Shown here piece after piece: positions 38,599 to 40,943 of a DNA stretch of 40,943 bases. The notes under the pieces were generated by a model. The model was given only the letters and a program-made list of their open reading frames with translations. It was not told where the DNA came from and ran no database searches. Both the position numbers and the translations under genes were made by a program. Origin of the DNA: Pseudobutyrivibrio ruminis (lineage in GTDB: Bacteria > Bacillota > Clostridia > Lachnospirales > Lachnospiraceae); NCBI RefSeq assembly GCF_015057245.1, contig NZ_SVET01000023.1, positions 1 through 40,943 on the forward strand. Direction: 5' to 3'. The stretch's first letter is position 1; each line of letters begins with the position of its first letter.

Positions 38599-39015
38599 AT
38601 GAAGGACAACAATTGTATTTTCTGTAAGTTGGCAAATGGAGATATTCCAACAAATTCTATTTTTGAGGATAATGATTTTAAGGTGATTTTAGATGCAGAT
38701 CCAGCCACAAAAGGACATGCACTTATCCTTCCAAAGGATCATTTTGCAAACCTTCTTGAGGCAGATGATGATGTGCTTGAAAAGGCATTACCACTTGCTA
38801 AAAAAGTGGCAAATAAAATGAAGGCAGAACTTGGCTGCGCCGGCGTAAATATCGTGCAAAACAATGGTGAGGCAGCAGGCCAGACAGTACATCATTTACA
38901 CATCCACATTATCCCAAGATATGAGGATGATCCTGACAAAACAATCTGTGGATGGAGCCATCAGTCATTTACTGAAGAAGAGACTGCAGAAGTTGTAAAG
39001 AAACTATCATTATAA
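38599..39015 (+). CDS. HIT-family nucleotide hydrolase
   Basis: A 138-residue protein with the histidine-triad motif HHLHIHIIP (H99, H101, H103) and an N-terminal NCIFCKLANGDIPT with C6 and C9, which may bind zinc together with histidines. HIT proteins hydrolyse adenylated compounds such as AMP-NH2 or dinucleoside polyphosphates. AGGAGG precedes the ATG. It is the last gene of the dapF-led run. No terminator was recognised behind it. Confidence 0.94.
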   Translation: MKDNNCIFCKLANGDIPTNSIFEDNDFKVILDADPATKGHALILPKDHFANLLEADDDVLEKALPLAKKVANKMKAELGCAGVNIVQNNGEAAGQTVHHLHIHIIPRYEDDPDKTICGWSHQSFTEEETAEVVKKLSL

Positions 39016-39059
39016 AAAAATAGTGAAAAGATTTATTTTAAAAAGATTTAACTAATCTC

Positions 39060-39088
39060 TTGACTCTGGTTGTTAAGAAATTTATAAT
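39060..39088 (+). promoter_or_regulatory. Strong sigma-A promoter of the small membrane protein gene
   Basis: TTGACT (39060-39065), exactly 17 bases and TATAAT (39083-39088), near consensus. Confidence 0.85.
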
Positions 39089-39130
39089 TTACTGGTATGT
39101 TAATTTCATAACAAAAAGGAGAGAAGAGAT

Positions 39131-39430
39131 ATGGACAACAATATGAATTTTGACCCAATGACAGGTCAGCCAGTTAATCAGCAGCCTGTATACCAGCAGC
39201 CTGTAGTTGATGAGACAGTTGGTGTAGGTGAGTGGATGCTTACAACACTTCTTTGCTGTATTCCAATCGTAAACATCGTTTTGATGTTTGTTTGGTCATT
39301 CAGCAACAACACAAAGCCATCAAAGAAGAACTGGGCTAGAGCTGCACTTATCTGGGTAGCTATCGTGTTAGTACTTTACATCATTTTGATCGCTGTTTTC
39401 GGAGCTGCAATCGCTTCATCATTGTACTAA
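39131..39430 (+). CDS. Small two-helix membrane protein
   Basis: A 99-residue protein with a Gln/Pro-rich cytosolic start (repeated QQPV units, residues 14-27) and two hydrophobic helices, about 34-55 and 70-96, joined by a basic loop (NNTKPSKKNWARAA). GGAG stands ahead of ATG 39131. The near-consensus promoter, own terminator and regular codon use suggest strong independent expression. The layout recalls small two-helix proteins in other Firmicutes with proline-rich tails; no function is known. Confidence 0.82.
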   Translation: MDNNMNFDPMTGQPVNQQPVYQQPVVDETVGVGEWMLTTLLCCIPIVNIVLMFVWSFSNNTKPSKKNWARAALIWVAIVLVLYIILIAVFGAAIASSLY

Positions 39431-39439
39431 GATAAAAAT

Positions 39440-39476
39440 AGGAGCAGGTACTTAATGTACCGGCTCCTTTCTTTTT
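39440..39476. terminator. Bidirectional terminator between the small membrane protein and murG
   Basis: AGGAGC-A-GGTAC (39440-39451) pairs with GTACC-G-GCTCCT (39457-39468), one mismatch. T-rich runs follow in both directions (TTTCTTTTT on plus, ATTTTTATC on minus), so it can serve both converging genes. It touches the last codon of murG. Confidence 0.88.
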
Positions 39477-40539
39477 ACTTATTTATATCTGTTATAAGCT
39501 TCAAAATAGTGCTATTAGCATCTAGCAAATGGCTGGATGCCATGGTTTCTTTTATAGAATCTCTTCTATCATAAACATCTTTTACAGCATTAATAAGAAT
39601 CTCTGATGTTAGTTCCTCCTCCTGAAGAACAGTTGAAAATCCTTGTTTTTTATAGCTTTCAGCGTTAAGAATCTGATCTCCACGGCTAGCTGCAGCTGAA
39701 AGTGGAATAAGGATGTTTGGAATCTTTAAAGCAAGAATCTCGCAAATTGAGTTTGCACCTGCACGGCTTATCATCAAATCTGTCATGGCGAACACATCGT
39801 TTAATTGTTCACTGACAAACTCATACTGTTGATAACCGGCCTTACCTTCCAAATCTTTGTTGATATTTCCCTTACCAACTAAATGAACAATCTGAAAATC
39901 TGAAAGCAGTGTATCAAGTGATTCCCAAACAGCATTGTTGATGAATCGGGAGCCAATGCTTCCACCCATAATCAAAATCACAGGCTTGTCCGCAGTAAAT
40001 CCCGTGAACTCAAGTCCATTTTCCTTTGAGCCAGTGAAAAGCTCTCGGCGAATAGGCGAGCCAGTGTGAACTGCTTTGCCTTCTGGAAGATATTGAAGTG
40101 TTTCTGGAAAGTTGCAGCATACTTTTGTAGCAAATGGAATAGCAAGCTTGTTGGCAAGTCCTGGAGTCATATCAGACTCATGAATAATAGAAGGAACATG
40201 CTGACGAGCAGCCGCCATAACAACTGGTACAGAAACAAATCCGCCTTTTGAAAATACAACATCTGGCTGAATGTGCTTGAGCAATTGATTTGCTTCAGAA
40301 AAGCCCTTGATAACTCTGAAAGGATCGGTGAAATTTTTCCAATCATGATATCTACGAAGCTTGCCAGATGAAATACCATAGTAGGTGATGCCTGCATTTT
40401 CTACCAATTTCTTTTCGATTCCAGTATATGAACCGATGTAGTAGATTTCATAGCCCTGCTCCCTGAGAAGTGGAGCCAAAGCCAGGTTTGGAGTGACATG
40501 ACCAGCAGTACCACCGCCTGTCATTACTATCTTTTTCAT
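39475..40539 (-). CDS. murG: UDP-GlcNAc:lipid I N-acetylglucosaminyltransferase
   Basis: A 354-residue peripheral membrane glycosyltransferase that makes lipid II at the inner face of the membrane. MKKIVMTGGGTAGHVTPNLA carries the N-terminal glycine loop, VFSKGGFVSVPVVMAA and ILIMGGSIGSRFINN follow, and ISRAGANSICEILAL with PLSAAASRGDQILNA forms the nucleotide-sugar site. Unusually for Firmicutes, it is on its own and reads leftward, away from the other cell-wall genes here, which face right. GAGG lies upstream of ATG 40539. Confidence 0.96.
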   Translation of the reverse strand: MKKIVMTGGGTAGHVTPNLALAPLLREQGYEIYYIGSYTGIEKKLVENAGITYYGISSGKLRRYHDWKNFTDPFRVIKGFSEANQLLKHIQPDVVFSKGGFVSVPVVMAAARQHVPSIIHESDMTPGLANKLAIPFATKVCCNFPETLQYLPEGKAVHTGSPIRRELFTGSKENGLEFTGFTADKPVILIMGGSIGSRFINNAVWESLDTLLSDFQIVHLVGKGNINKDLEGKAGYQQYEFVSEQLNDVFAMTDLMISRAGANSICEILALKIPNILIPLSAAASRGDQILNAESYKKQGFSTVLQEEELTSEILINAVKDVYDRRDSIKETMASSHLLDANSTILKLITDINK

Positions 40540-40586
40540 ATAGAACCTCTTATATAAATATTAAGTATTTTTATTTGAACATTTAC

Positions 40587-40614
40587 ATGATAACAATCGT
40601 GAATTAAAAGTCAA
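40587..40614 (-). promoter_or_regulatory. Promoter of murG
   Basis: On the minus strand TTGACT (40609-40614) and TATCAT (40587-40592) are 16 bases apart, about 48 bases before the start codon. The remaining 40615-40790 stretch shows no gene; short plus-strand frames there (16 codons or fewer) are not convincing. Confidence 0.65.
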
Positions 40615-40790
40615 ATAATAGTACAATCCGGCGAAAATACGTGATAGAATTGGTTATGGAGAATAACTATTATGAAAAAAGACTAACTATTAAAGAAAGT
40701 CAATAAAAATGTTTTAAAACAGAAATGTTTTGAATATAGCAGCGGTGACTATATCATCGCAATCAGTACATTGAAAATTGCATGGCAAAT

Positions 40791-40813
40791 AGAGCATCAA
40801 TTAATGGTGCTCT
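40791..40813. terminator. Hairpin beyond the IS110-type gene
   Basis: AGAGCATCA (40791-40799) pairs with TGGTGCTCT (40805-40813), one G-U pair, loop ATTAA. It lies 26 bases beyond the leftward transposase stop and may end its transcript or belong to the element end; the T-run on either strand is weak. Confidence 0.45.
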
Positions 40814-40839
40814 TTCAAGGAGATATGATATTGGAATGA

Positions 40840-40943
40840 TTAGACAGCTTTTGTGTATTGTTGTCTTGAGGTTTCGAGTTTATAAATGACTCGAACAAGC
40901 TTCTTTGTAGCGTGTGATAATGCAACATAATAATGTTTGCCCT
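40840..40943 (-). CDS. IS110-family transposase, C-terminal end (5' end outside window)
   Basis: The minus-strand frame entering at the window edge reads GKHYYVALSHATKKLVRVIY, then KLETSRQQY, and stops at 40840-40842. The G-K-x-Y-x-x-A-L-x-x-A-x-x-K-L-V-R-V-I-Y pattern is the closing helix of the Transposase_20 domain in IS110/IS116/IS902 elements. Only 33 residues are visible, so completeness cannot be judged. The element end should lie between here and murG, about 300 bases. Confidence 0.7.
   Translation of the reverse strand, partial: GKHYYVALSHATKKLVRVIYKLETSRQQYTKAV

Noticed and set aside
40640..40730. Short plus-strand frames such as the 16-codon one near 40657
   Set aside because: They are very short, lack consistent ribosome binding sites, and lie in AT-rich sequence between murG and an insertion sequence.

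Overview
The window looks like the chromosome of a low-GC, motile Gram-positive of the family Lachnospiraceae, most likely close to Butyrivibrio or Pseudobutyrivibrio. This is inferred from protein character: a flagellin with FliS, a secretin-less Firmicute-type Tad pilus locus, a meso-diaminopimelate-type MurE (DNPR motif), low-GC SecA, and strong AGGAGG ribosome binding sites. No rRNA, tRNA or CRISPR array was seen.

Region 1 (1-7.2 kb) is accessory and unstable. It opens with the 3' end of an Rhs/YD-repeat gene and a small two-helix membrane protein. A displaced, 5'-truncated Rhs C-terminal cassette follows with its own similar-sized membrane protein, so the pair resembles polymorphic toxin/immunity modules. 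Two exact 83-bp hairpin repeats, an IS4-type insertion sequence and two related genes of unknown function come next. The second of those genes is interrupted by one in-frame TAA.

Region 2 (7.2-8.9 kb) is a leftward AbiE-like type IV toxin-antitoxin pair with a candidate operator.

Region 3 (9-12.8 kb) holds two secreted lipoproteins and two tandem, mutually similar micro-proteins of 57 and 58 residues.

Region 4 (12.8-18 kb) is flagellar: a 985-residue DUF6240/FliK-like protein, flagellin and FliS. The first two have candidate sigma-28 promoters.

Region 5 (18.1-27.2 kb) is a compact Tad locus: prepilin peptidase, TadZ-like protein without a P-loop, TadA, TadB, TadC with an inserted Ig-like ectodomain, Flp pilin, DUF5702 protein, TadE with two putative zinc modules, a second prepilin peptidase, a small pseudopilin and an FHA protein. 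Genes overlap or lie a few bases apart, so one operon is likely.

Region 6 (27.3-40.9 kb) is mostly housekeeping. It contains secA, a methyltransferase, a HicAB module with an unusual HicA, a 28-codon reading frame opposite the hicB terminator, a nitroreductase and a convergent AraC regulator. A dapF-murE-dapA-rhomboid-flavodoxin/SCP2-HIT run links diaminopimelate synthesis with cell-wall precursor ligation. A small membrane protein, leftward murG and the tail of an IS110-type transposase close the window.
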